Origin: Acheta domesticus
Lineage: Eukaryota > Arthropoda > Insecta > Orthoptera > Gryllidae
Length of the DNA: 64,000 nt
Assembly (NCBI GenBank): GCA_031308135.1
Contig: JAHLJT010009436.1
Span: 141,506,303 to 141,570,302, forward strand
Direction: 5' to 3'
A program made the translations under genes and the position numbers. The notes under the pieces were generated by a model that was not told the DNA's origin, ran no database searches, and saw only the letters and a program-made list of their open reading frames with translations. This document shows positions 32,501-44,500 of this stretch, piece by piece (the first letter of the stretch is position 1; the number at the start of each line of letters is the position of its first letter).

Positions 32501-35500
32501 TCTTTATCCAGTTCTATTCTGCTGTTGTTTCTCTTTCCTGTTGTGGGATCTCCGTGTTTTCTGATATTGGCTTGTGCCTCGTTGCTTTCGTTTTCTCTCT
32601 TTGTTTTGTATAACTGTCGGCCTTGTGTGGTCTCTCATTTTTTGTATCACAACTTCTTCCACCTTTCTTATCTAACTGGTTGGTCAGAAAATTTAGGGTG
32701 GTATCCATCTTGTCTTGTAGACTCCGTATCATTTCCTTCGTGCTGATAGGAGAGTACTGACACTCTACAGGTGTCACAAAGCTATAACAGTTTACAGCTT
32801 TTGCGGCCGAGAATGTCGTATTCTCCTTGTGTTAGTCCAATGCATTCTTTGTGCTCCCATTTCGCACAACGATCGCACTTTCCTGCGCTTACGCCGTCTT
32901 CTATATACTGCGATTTTTGTAGGAAGAGCTCTCAAGATAACTCAAATCCTATCTTCGCGATGGAATATGTCACGGTATTCCGTATCATTCACAGTCGTTC
33001 CGCTAGATTTCGCACGATCGCGACCGTATGAAGCAGTGCTTGCGATCATGCGACTTCTACCGGCAAGACCGAGAAAAGACGCGAAATGCCGTGACATATT
33101 CCATCGCGAAGATGGGATTTGAGTTATCTTGAGAGCTCTTCCTACAAAAATCGCAGTATAGCTTTCGAGCAGCTCTGGCAAGGGTACGTGTTTTCACCGT
33201 TGCTCAGCTTGTTCATTTTCCTTGCGTTGTTTATTCCTTGGAGTGTGCTTTGTGGTTGGAGCGGACTATAGATTTCCAGGTCTTCAAGATTTCAAATTTT
33301 CAAGATGGCTGTTACGCGCGTGTCTCACCTCGAAACTCCGATCCTGTTGCCTGGCGAAGCACGTCTCTGTGCAACCTAACCTTTTCGCCATTTTCATGCT
33401 TTATCACTTCCAGACAAGATTTCATATGCACACGTATCTATCACTGGTTTATTTCTCATTGTAACCAGGTTTTCACAGGACTTACACTCGCTTTGCACAC
33501 GCACACGTTACCAACCGAATGACTGCTTTATATTTTGATATTATTATCTCATCCACTCTTCAGACAGCTATTCTCTCTTTTTCGTGTCTTGAATGCTTGT
33601 GTGGTCAGAGAAACCTAATGTCTCATCTTGATCGTGTTTTTTATACCTTAAATCAAAGATTAAATTCATAGATTGAGCAAGAATATCGTCCACCATCCCT
33701 TCGCTGTAGTTTCAGTTACTTAGTTTTCTTTTCTTTTTAGATTAAAAAGTTATGTCAGTGAGCAACGAAGAGAGAAAGGAAGATGCGTTTTTTGTCCAAA
33801 GAAGTAAAGCAGGTTCAAGTAGCATTGTTGTAATAACTCCTGTTAAACACACACACACACACACACACAAGAAAGACTGTTTGGAATGAGTGTGGTTCTG
33901 AGGAAGCTCATTTTTGTTCATAAATATCCCTGTATGTTTGAATGTTGTGAAATTATATTGTTTAATGCATTCATTGGAATTCTATGATTTGCTTTTCTTA
34001 GGTAAATCTGCTTTATAGAACACTTCACTTCATGACTGATTTTGAATTGAGTGCTTGTTATAAATATTAAAAAAATATGAGTCTGCATGTCATCTTTATG
34101 CATTATTACATCTAAACAAGTTATAGAAACCAATAACAAATATATGGGAATTATTAATACATGAATTTGATTCGTAACAAAACAATAAATAAAACAATAA
34201 TACAGTTATTAGATAAAATCTAACATGCGAGTAATTGCGTTACAAAAATATACGCAAGTAATGGCGGATTAACAAGTTTTTGAAAATACTGTTTGGTTAA
34301 TAAACAAATTTTTTCATCCAGAGTGATCTTGCCCTTTTAAAAAAACGTTCTCTGCTCAGAATTACTAAACTCCAAATTATTAGCATGAATATCATTACAT
34401 TTTGTACATTTAATTAAATATATGGGCATTGAAAGACTTCAAAGAATGGCCTGGCATTAGACAGGATTGGATTGGATTGGATTAATGCCTTTTTTATGTG
34501 GCGAGACTCACGCCATGAGGCCTGCTCTTCCATCTGACCATGCAAATTTTGTTACGCTCCTTTCACCAACATGCGGAGAAAGAAGGTATTCCTTGGGTGA
34601 CGAAACAGGCGATTTTGAATTTAGCTCAGAGGCGTCATTTAGGCTTGAGGATCTTCTGCAGTAAATCTACTAACATGGGACAGCCAGCTTTACTTCCCCT
34701 CCGAAGGAAGGCATACGAAGGATTTTTTCGCCCTTAAAAATCCATGGCTTCGATCGAGTTTGAACCCGCGAACTTGTATAACAGTCCGATACGCTAACCG
34801 CTACACCAGCGCCGCCACAAATCATTATCTTTCGAGAGAATTGGTTGTCTTTGAATATCACAAAGCATTATGAATGCTGAATTGCAACATTGGAATTCTG
34901 AAGAATTTCATTTTACAAAAAAAAGGCATCCATATTTTTACCATTATAAACTGTTTTAAATTATAACTTAAAAAGTGTTACTGTCACCTTATTTTATAGT
35001 ATTATGTAATATTAGCCAAAGCTGCTACAGTATGCAAGCAGTTCTGAGATAAACCAAAATAATTTTACACTTGCAATAATGTTCTGAAAGTACATTTTGA
35101 GAACTCGTTTATTCATTCATTGTTATTTAATCACCAAAGGGGTTTTTGTTTTAACCTTCTTGTATACGTACATGTATATGGAGTAAAGTGGATGTGGAAA
35201 ATGCTTTGCTACGAAATTGTTTTTGTTGATTTTAAAAAATTATTCAGTGATTTTTCGATAGAAAAACTTGTATTATGGAGCCCAGATACAGATAAAGTGG
35301 ATAAATCTTCTTCCATTATGCAGTCAATTACTTCTTGTAACATGTGAAGTTGGAAACCACGATTTGTGGGTCCTTGATACCGAATAATTGGTACACAGCA
35401 AAAACACATGTACACATGTAAATCTATCTAGTACCTACACTATAGGATTTTTTTCCCTAATGAAAATTTCATGGTTGATTTGGCTTAACCCAAAGCTCTG

Positions 35501-38500
35501 CGATTTTGAAGAAACTTTAAATTTTGTGCGTACTTTACATAAAGTCTCTGGGACATTTTCAAATTTTTTTTCAAAAAGTGCTCAAAAATTTGTTCTTTAA
35601 AGAACAGTGTGAAATACACTTATAAAAATGGTATAGGCCTGATTTTTAATGTGAACTGTAAATTTTCAAGGGGAAAAAACAATTTCAACGACATTGAATA
35701 AGGAATTTTTTCTTCATTCAAAATTTGTTCTTTAATTAATGTCATGTACATTTGTTTTAAAAATATTAGTAGTTTTTGTGTAATTTTGAGTGAAAACAAC
35801 AACATCCAGATGTATTAAAAACAAGATTTTCTCAAAAATGGCTTCATTTTTTTCAAAAAACATATTGTGCAGTTAGTGCTAAATGCACTGTATCAGATGA
35901 CATAAACCCCATTTTTCCTTTATTCTTTTGTTTTTTCAAAAATTACAATTTCAAACCTATAAATGTGATATCTCTAACATATCGTTAATATTTATATTAC
36001 TGGCTTATTTGTATACATTGTTGCATGTGTGTCAAATAATGTCACATAAAGTTTCTCGAAAACCCAAAATTTTTCTGTATTCTTGAGCTCAATGAGCTCA
36101 AAGTTCCACATTTTCAGAAAGTTCGAACATTTTTTCTAAAACATCCCTGATGTTTTCATTCTAATTTTTTTTATGGATGGACCTGAATGTACTGAATAAT
36201 ATGGCATAAACACTGAGTTCTTTAGTTTCTTCAAAAACTTTACAAATTGTTTATATTTAAAAATATAAAAACAACTCAAATAATAAATTACATAAAAATG
36301 TCATCAGAAGTAAAATATTTCAAAAATTACACAAATGTTATTTTTTTGAAACATCTGTCATGTTGCTAATGCTAATATTACAGACCTTATAAATTCTTGC
36401 ATTTGTGAGCAGAAGTGTGTCAAATGGCTTAAAGTTCTCAAAAGCAAATGAATTCAGTGAAAATTAGCTTCAAATTGTGCTTTTCAGAAACACTTCAGCG
36501 ACAATTTCACTTTCCATACTCACCACACCTCACGTTTTTCAGTGAAAATGTATATTGGATTAGGGTTTACACTTTCTTTCAGTTCTACCATTGGGGAGCC
36601 AAAAAATTGAAAAAATCGGAAAAAAAGGCCCTCTAGGCGGCAGTAAATAGAGCTGGGAAGAAGGTGGGGCAAACTGGATTGCAAACCCAGAATAAAGAGA
36701 ATACTGTTTCTTCTTCTTCTTCACTTCAAGGGTTAGGTTCAAGAACCTGTTCCGGTGTCCCCTTCCTTCTGAGCCTTCCTACATCTCTTCTTCCTCTGCA
36801 TCTGTAGTCCACTGCGAGTGCTGGTAGTCTGCTATCGGGCATTCGTATAAGATGTTCATACCATCTTTTCTGATTTCTTTCCAGTTTCTCCTGCAGTGGT
36901 TCGACCCCCAGTTTATTTCTCTCTTTTTTGATGTTACTCTTGCTTCATCTCCATACATTAACACTGGCACAGCTACTGGGTTGAAGAATTTTATTCTTGT
37001 TTCTATCCTTGTTTTATTTTTTAGATGTCTGCATATCGTGTCGCATATATTTCTAAAATTATTTAATCTTTTATCTAAATCTTTTATCTAAATCTCTCTT
37101 TAAAACGAGATGTGGCAACCTAGATATTTGAAATACTTTACCTGTTCTATACTCTTTCCTTCTATCACAATCTTTGTTCTCACTGGGTATTTTCCTTTAT
37201 ATGCCATAGTTTTAGTTTTTTCTGTGGATATTTTAAAACCATATTCTGTTGCAGTTTGATTTAATCTATATACTGCCATTTGTTTTTTGTCTTCAGTGTC
37301 CTTTATTATCACTTTGTCATCTGCATATAAAATAGAATTTAAAAATATTTTCCTAAAATAGATCCCTCAATCTATATTCAATTTCCATGTTCTAAACATG
37401 TCATCCATGTATATATTAAAAAGTATCGGTGATATGCAACAGCCCTACACCTTTGTTGGTGGGAATCTCCTCTGTCAATTTTCCTTTTATACCCAGCTTA
37501 ATGCTCGTTGTTTCGTATAGTGCTTTTATCACCTCTATCAAGTGTTTTGGATACCCCCTTCTTTCCATTATGTTCCACAGAAGGCTTCTATTGACATTAT
37601 CAAAAGCTTTTACTATATCCACGAATGTTAGGTGTGTTTCACAGTTGTGTTCACGTCTTTCTTCTATTATTCTTTTTAATGTGAAAATGGCATCTGCAGT
37701 CGATCTGCCTTTTCGGAATCCCATTTGTTCTTCTGATATAAGGTCTGCTATTATTTTTAATTTTTCAGTTATTATTCTTGCATAGATCTTGTATGTTGTA
37801 TCCAATAGACTTATTCCTCTGCAATTGTCTGGGTCTCCTTGGTTACCTTTCTTATAAAGTGAGATTACTTTTGCTTTTTGCCATTCTTTAGGAGTTTGTT
37901 TATTTCTCCAGCACGTATTAAAGAAATGAAGCAGGCATAGATGAATTAACATTCCGTAGTATTTTAGTAGTTCTGTGTTATGCCATTCATACCAGGTGCT
38001 TTTCGATTCTTACATTTGTTAAGTGCTTCATATAGTTCATTTATCGTTAGGGCATCTGCATTTTTTAGTTGTGTATGTTTTTATTATTTCACATTTTTCA
38101 TCTTACCATAATGCTTTATAATGTTTCACTCATCTTTCCTTTTCAATTGTATTAATTTGTACATTCTCTCTTTTATTACTATTCAATGTTTTCATTACTT
38201 TGTAGGCTAATGTTTGTCTCCCTTATATATCATGTTCTATTCTTCCAATAAATCTTTCCCATGAATCTGCATGAGCTTTTCTAATAATTGTCTTTACTTT
38301 GTTTCTAGCTTTTTTGTATTCTTCCTTGTGATTTTCAGTAGGGTTGTCAAGGTATGTTTTATATCGCTCCTGTTTGAGCTTAACACTTTTTTGAATATCA
38401 TTATTCCAAATTTTCAAACCTTTTCTTTTTTGAAATTTCTTTTTCCGTCCTACTGCCTCATCTGCGGATTCCTTTATTATTTGCTGTATGTTTTGCCATT

Positions 38501-41500
38501 CTTTTTCTAGTTCCTCCTCTGTGATAAGGTTTTGAAGATGTTTATTTATTCTATTTTGATATAGGTTTCTCATGCTTTCGTCTTCTAAAAGATACACTTT
38601 GTATACTTCTTCTTTATCATTCGCTGTGAATCTTGAATTATTTTTCACCCATCTTCTTAATAATTTTATACAGGATATTACTAGAAAGTGATCAGAATTT
38701 ATATCATAGCTTCTTTTAATCTTCTATTAATTTTGATATTCTTCGGTTTTCAATTAAATAATCGATTATAGATTACTACCTCGTGCTGACCATGTATATT
38801 TATGAATGTCTTTTTTCTTTTTAAATGTATTTGCAATATACAGTTCATTGAAAGCTGCGAATTCCCTCAATTTTTCTCCATTGTAATTTTTTACACTTTC
38901 TCCCCACTTTCCTACAGTCTTTGGTATACTCTCATTTCCCACTCTTGCATGTAGATCCCCTACAAGAAGGACTTCATATCTTGAATTGCAATTGCCCAAC
39001 AGTATCTGCATGGTTCTGTAGAATTCCTGTTTCTTCCCTCTTTCCTTCCTCCGGGGCATACACACTAGAGGTCTGCATTTTCCGCGATTTTTACCTACCA
39101 GCGCTCGCTCGCCTCTCTTCTCTCGAGACCACGCGCTCGACAGTCCTTCGCAGCCGGTTGCGGACTCCCGGGAGCCGGCGCCCGACCGAGACTCGGCCGG
39201 TCTCGACAACCGGCCGAGACTCGACAACAGGCGGACCCCGTTCAGGCGAACTGCGCCACGTAACAATCGGCCGACACGTCGGAGTAAATATCTAAAGGCA
39301 AGTTTCAGGAAAAGGAAGGAATGTTGAATGGTTTTTAAAATAAATGACCAATAATTTCGTTTTTTCAAAATTTAAAATATAGACTAATTTTAATATTAAT
39401 TTTCTTGTCCTTTCCTGGAAATTTCGTCGCAACGGCGATGGCGCGCTGCGTGGGAGCCACCGAGTCACCTCGCACAACCTTGTTATCGCTTCCTGCCAGG
39501 ATGAGCAATAGTTCACCTAAAGGAAGGGGGTCTCGTGGAGCTTCAATACTACTCCACACAAGCCAATGATTCACAATTTCAGCTTTTACGATTTTTTAAT
39601 TACAATTAATCGCTTATCTTGTATTAAAACGTAAAATAATGGAGTAATTGAAAAACATTGTACTCGTACATATAAAACTTTATATGCATCATTTCGTGAA
39701 TACATACTTTTGCCGAATTTAAAATAATGTTAAACGTGTGTATATACTAGTAAATAATGTATTTTGAATTAAGTTGAATAGGCTGATGTGCCGTGACTGC
39801 TGTTGTTTGGCCGCCGACTGAGTCGACAAATACAGAGGCCATGGCGGCTTACATCAACTATTTCACAATAAATTACTACGCCCAATGACGACAAGACGTT
39901 TTGACTTAAGGAAAATAGTACCCACCTCATTTTTGTTTAGCATATGTTTTTTTATTATATACTCGTGAAATTATGACCAAATATTCATTGTATTTAATAA
40001 ATATGCCTTATATTCGGGTTTGTTAGAAACTTAAATGACATTACAATTGGTACACAACGAATTATCTTCCCTTCAGCACTATAAATATAGAAAAAAAATT
40101 ATTTTCGGAGTCTTTGTTTGCCTTAATTCTTTCAAAAAATGTATTGTTTGTCTCTATAAAATTATTTCCATTCTCTATAAATTGTTACTTTTCAACAAAT
40201 TAATCGTTTAATTGAAATTGTAATGTCTTTCGATTACAATGAATTGAAAGAATTGCGATCACTACATGCGGCGACTTTATATCCCGTACATGCATTGAGG
40301 GGCGAAGCTACCGTGCAGTCCGGCGCTTGGCCGAGCGCTCGAGCGCTCGGGCACTCGGCGACTCCCGAGTCTCGGCGGGAACCGCAAGGCGGCCGGTCGA
40401 AATGTCCGTTAAACAGCTATCTCTTCCCTCCCAAGCAAGGTCCCCCTCCCTTCGCCGAGCGTCGGCGCGGAGCCCGAGAGTCTCGAGCGGTTTGTTTTCG
40501 CCTGGTTGCAGAGCTCTAATACACACCAATAACGACAAGATGTCCTCTTTCGTGTTTTAATTTTAGCAAAATTATCCCTAGGTCATTTACGTATTGAACC
40601 TCCTTAATTCTTGATTCCCACTTTCTGTCTACAATTATGGCTACTCCTTTTGCAGCTCTCTCTTGCTGGTCTACTCCATTATAAAACATGGCATAATTTT
40701 CTATATATTTTGATCCTTTTAATTTCTTTTCTGTTTCTGTTACTACAACTAGGTTGACATTCATCTTTTCAAAAATTTTAGCCAGTTCATTTTCGTTCCC
40801 TGATATACCTCTCACATTCCAGGTAGCTGTTTTAAAATATTCTGATATCCGATTTCATACTCCCATTTTCATTGCCTTAGTTGTCATAGTTTTCATTCCG
40901 AGGCCATTGTTTTGGACACTGCTAGTAAATCATTTTTTACGTGGGTGGGTTACTACTCTCCGCACAACCTGTGTCTTGAGGAGGGGGGAGGTTATTTTGG
41001 ACTTCCCTCGTTCTAGAGGGATTGCCGTCTCCATGGCTTCGAGGTCTCTCGCCCCATCTAGAATTCCTCTTCTGCCTCTTCTTTCTTGAAGCCACCGTAG
41101 TCAGATCCCTACCCTTTGACCTGTCTGGCAAGGGAGGCCGTACCAGTAGCTACGGTACCGTTGGCATATTTCTTGGGGTCATGGGGATACTCAAGCTCCG
41201 CCACCAACGACAAGGTCATGTACTCCCTAGGCGGGATAAAGAGAATAGAAAACTAATTAGTATGAGAATATCTTGTGCCATTCTGTAGCACCACTAGTTT
41301 TAAATATGGCTTTAATTGCAAACTTATGAAAGAAATAGTTGTGTATTGTTTAAATACAAATCTTAAAATAATTGTTATTGTGTCAGAATGACTTCTATCA
41401 GTAATGTGAATTCTGTGTTCCTTTTTGGTAAAAGAATTTCCAACATTAAAAAGAGAAAAGGTTTAATTTTGATCAGAATTATACAGAAAGAAAGTTGAAT

Positions 41501-44500
41501 TACATATTTTTCTCAAAATCCAGAGAACAATCACCCATGAAAATTAAAATTTTGTCAAAAATGGGTTAATGGGTTTCTGTGAATATAGTTTCAAACTATT
41601 GTATTTTTGCAAGTGCAATAACAAGTATCTTAAGAAGTCTATTTGGGATGTAAACCTTTGTAATGGTTAAAATGTAGTATGGGGAAACTCTGTACTTACA
41701 TGTAAATTTTTAGATATTGTGAGTCGTAAAGAAGAGATACTAATTGTTAGAGACCGGAAAAATATGTAGTATCAAATGTCAAAATATGTACATAAATATG
41801 TAATAGAAATAGTGAGAATATGCAATAAATATGTAAAATCAGATACAATAAGTAATATTAAAATATACTAATTATAAAACAATTTACGTAATTCGACATT
41901 ACATTCATCAAAAATTTCCTAAACAAATTAAAAGAATCCTTTTTGAGAGCATAAATTCATGCATATTTTCCACCACACACGTTTCCCGTCAGTAATAAAT
42001 CATCTATTGCTATTCAGGACGGTAGTTTAGCAATAACAGAAGGCCTCGTTCAAAATTGGCGATATCTACAACCAGCAAACAATCACAGCAGCATGCAGTA
42101 TTCTCATTGAACTGTTATATGTGCCAAAGTTTCTTGGAAATTAAGGTTAAAGATCAGGAAAATTGGTGTCAGTGATACTTTTCACACCTAAAGGTGAAAA
42201 TGATTTCAGTTGAAGTCATTGATGCTCACTTTCCGCCAGTGAGCTTACTGAAGCAAGTGCTCCGGACTGTAATGTAGGAAAAAATTCTAATTTTTTTAAA
42301 ATACTTCTTTTCATAAAAAATATGTATAACACAGAAGAAAATTGATAAAATAAAAAAATATTTTGGGAAAAGACCAAAATATGTAATATAGTACTAAATA
42401 TTTAAAAATGTGTAATGAAAAAATTGGATATTTTGTTAGAACGGCGACGTTTTGCCAAGATACGAGTTTTGAGAACGGTAGATAGAAAGACAAAAAATTT
42501 GTAACTACGTAAAAATCTGGTCTCTAGTAATTGTTCTGATGTCATTATGTTAGGTTGTGGGATTTGTTAAATGAAATTTGAGAAGTTTTTTTTGCCTCGT
42601 ATTTTATTAAAGATTAAGGTTGGTTTACATACTACAAGAAATAAATGATGCTTACTGACAAGGATAATCATGTCTTATTGATTGAGGCACCAAAGTGATA
42701 TGATCTGGTCTGGATAAGTGTTATTTACAAGATATGCATTTTTTAGGGGATAAGCCTTATTTTTGTGACTTTTGTGAGAAGACTTTTCCATCCAGTGGAG
42801 CTATGAAGAAACATCGCCGAATGCACACTGGTGAAAGACCTTATGAATGCAAGGAGGTAAGTTATTAATATTTCTCAAATGTTTTGTGATATTGTTGATG
42901 CACTTGAAATTGTGTGTTGAGTCATTTTGTATGCATCTTGACTATGTGTGTATGTGTTAATTGAACTTTCTTTCTATTGCTTTCGCATGGACAAATTTTG
43001 GGAATTAATGGTATGTTATTAAATATTATGTAGCATATTCTCTCTCTTAGAATGTAATGTTTTGATGTTAATTTTAATGCTGTGATATTCAATCATTGAT
43101 TAACAATAATTATTGGTAGTTTTCTGAAATAGAAAATACTCTTGAAAGAGTAGTGACTGCTCTGAAAAAATACATATAACTTCATGTTAATGATAAAGTA
43201 ATGATCGAGTGTCCTTTGCAATATTTTATGTAGACTCTTTGTTCAAATCTACTATTGAAGTACAATTATTCTGTGGCTGTCATTTTTTAAAAGATTTTTT
43301 GTGTAAGAAATGTAGTATCACAATATTTTATGCATGTGAGATGCAAATTTAATGAGTAGTTTGAAGTCAGAAAATTCAAAGGTAATCCTTGAGAAATGCC
43401 TCTGTAAAGTTGCATTTCAAAGGCATAGCCTTTTGAATGGGAAAACCTTAATAGGTCTTTACTGCATTATCTTGATCAACAACTGTGTCACTCAAGTGCA
43501 TCTACATGTAATGTACCATAATCTACATCTACATTTGTCATGTCAAACATATGGTGTGTGACAAGATGCAAAGATGTTTACTTGCTTGTCCACAAATGAC
43601 AATTAGAAGTCACTGTTGCTAACATTTCCTGCTTAATAATGCTTCAAGAAATGCAAATGTTTGACATGCTCATGAACCAGTGTTGATGCTAGTATTTCTA
43701 TCATTGTTGGCCTGTATTGCACAAAGGGAATTTATAAGGAAAGGAAATTGTCACAATGCTTGCTGATACACACTTGGTGCATCTTAGTCAGCATTTTAGT
43801 ATATGGCAGTCAAGTAGCATGAATTGTACCAGCTAGTTTATATAAATATTGTTTATTTAGCACTAAAAGTTCGAAAAAACAGTTCTACCAGAGAGCCCCA
43901 ACAATGGCTCTGCAGGCACAGACACAACAACAATGGGCGAGTGCTATTGCACAAAATAATGTTAATGGTTTAGAGACAAAATCAGGGACTTTGTGTATTT
44001 TGCTTGCTGCTGATATTGATATTGTTAGTTTGACTGATATGGTTGATAGGGCTTAGCTTGCTATTTTATTTCAGGTATTAACTAAACTTTAGATGACGCT
44101 AAGATGCTACTGTATAATAAAATGAAATGCATGAAAGATTTGGATCCACCTTTCATCATGTATGAAAAGTGCCAACTTCACGAATTTTGGATCCCTATGT
44201 TATTTGAGTAGAAGAGACTCCCTCTGTACATTTTTATAAATTGTCAGCTTTTTAAATATTTTAAGAAAATTGAATTAATTTTAATCATTGAGAGTAATAT
44301 TACCTACATTAAAATTTAATAAACTTTGAGGGGATGAAACAGAATGATAGTCCCAACGTTTGTAATTTTTCATGAAGTGGAGTAACCTTAAATACCAAAC
44401 TTGACGAAAATTTGATATTACTTAATGTATTATTTTGTCAATGAATTAATTATAATGAATATATGGTTACTTAAAATATAAATAATGTCACTTTTTGTTT

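Larger units (their letters stand above)
28911..33521 (-). mobile_element. Nearly full-length APE-type LINE with 15-bp TSD
   Basis: A two-ORF non-LTR retrotransposon on the minus strand, 4.6 kb, ending in a (TAA)n-type tail (28911-28935). The perfect target duplication ACTGCTTTATATTTT lies at 28896-28910 and 33522-33536. It has a 5' region (33217-33521), ORF1 with a PHD-like finger, and ORF2 with endonuclease, reverse transcriptase and a Cys/His C-terminus. It probably belongs to the I/Jockey/CR1 group. A TAA tail is typical of I-type elements, but the clade needs a tree. It is inactive through stops, frameshifts and a MITE insertion. Confidence 0.9.
36704..41235 (-). mobile_element. Full-length RTE-type LINE with 12-bp TSD, carrying a hAT insert
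   Basis: The perfect target duplication ATAAAGAGAATA lies at 36692-36703 and 41236-41247. Without the hAT insert and its duplicated 8 bp the element is about 3.07 kb, the normal size for RTE elements. It has a GC-richer 5' region (40850-41235), endonuclease, reverse transcriptase and a 3' end with a (GAA)n tail (36709-36720). Related sequence is present at 1-330. Several stops and frameshifts show it is inactive. Confidence 0.88.
35150..41299 (-). repeat. Family A repeat, copy 4, split by an RTE LINE
   Basis: On the minus strand the copy begins at 41299 (TAGTGGTGCTACAGAATGG) and is interrupted at 41235-36704 by a LINE. It continues through the ~305-bp internal repeats to the GGTATCAAGGACCCACAAAT phrase (about 35370) and a decayed 3' hairpin region (GTATACGTACATGTATATGG, 35162). 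This is the outermost shell of a three-level nest. Confidence 0.75.

Noticed and set aside
32829..33181. Two similar frames on opposite strands (97 and 79 codons)
   Set aside because: They arise from the two arms of the palindromic MITE, not from genes.
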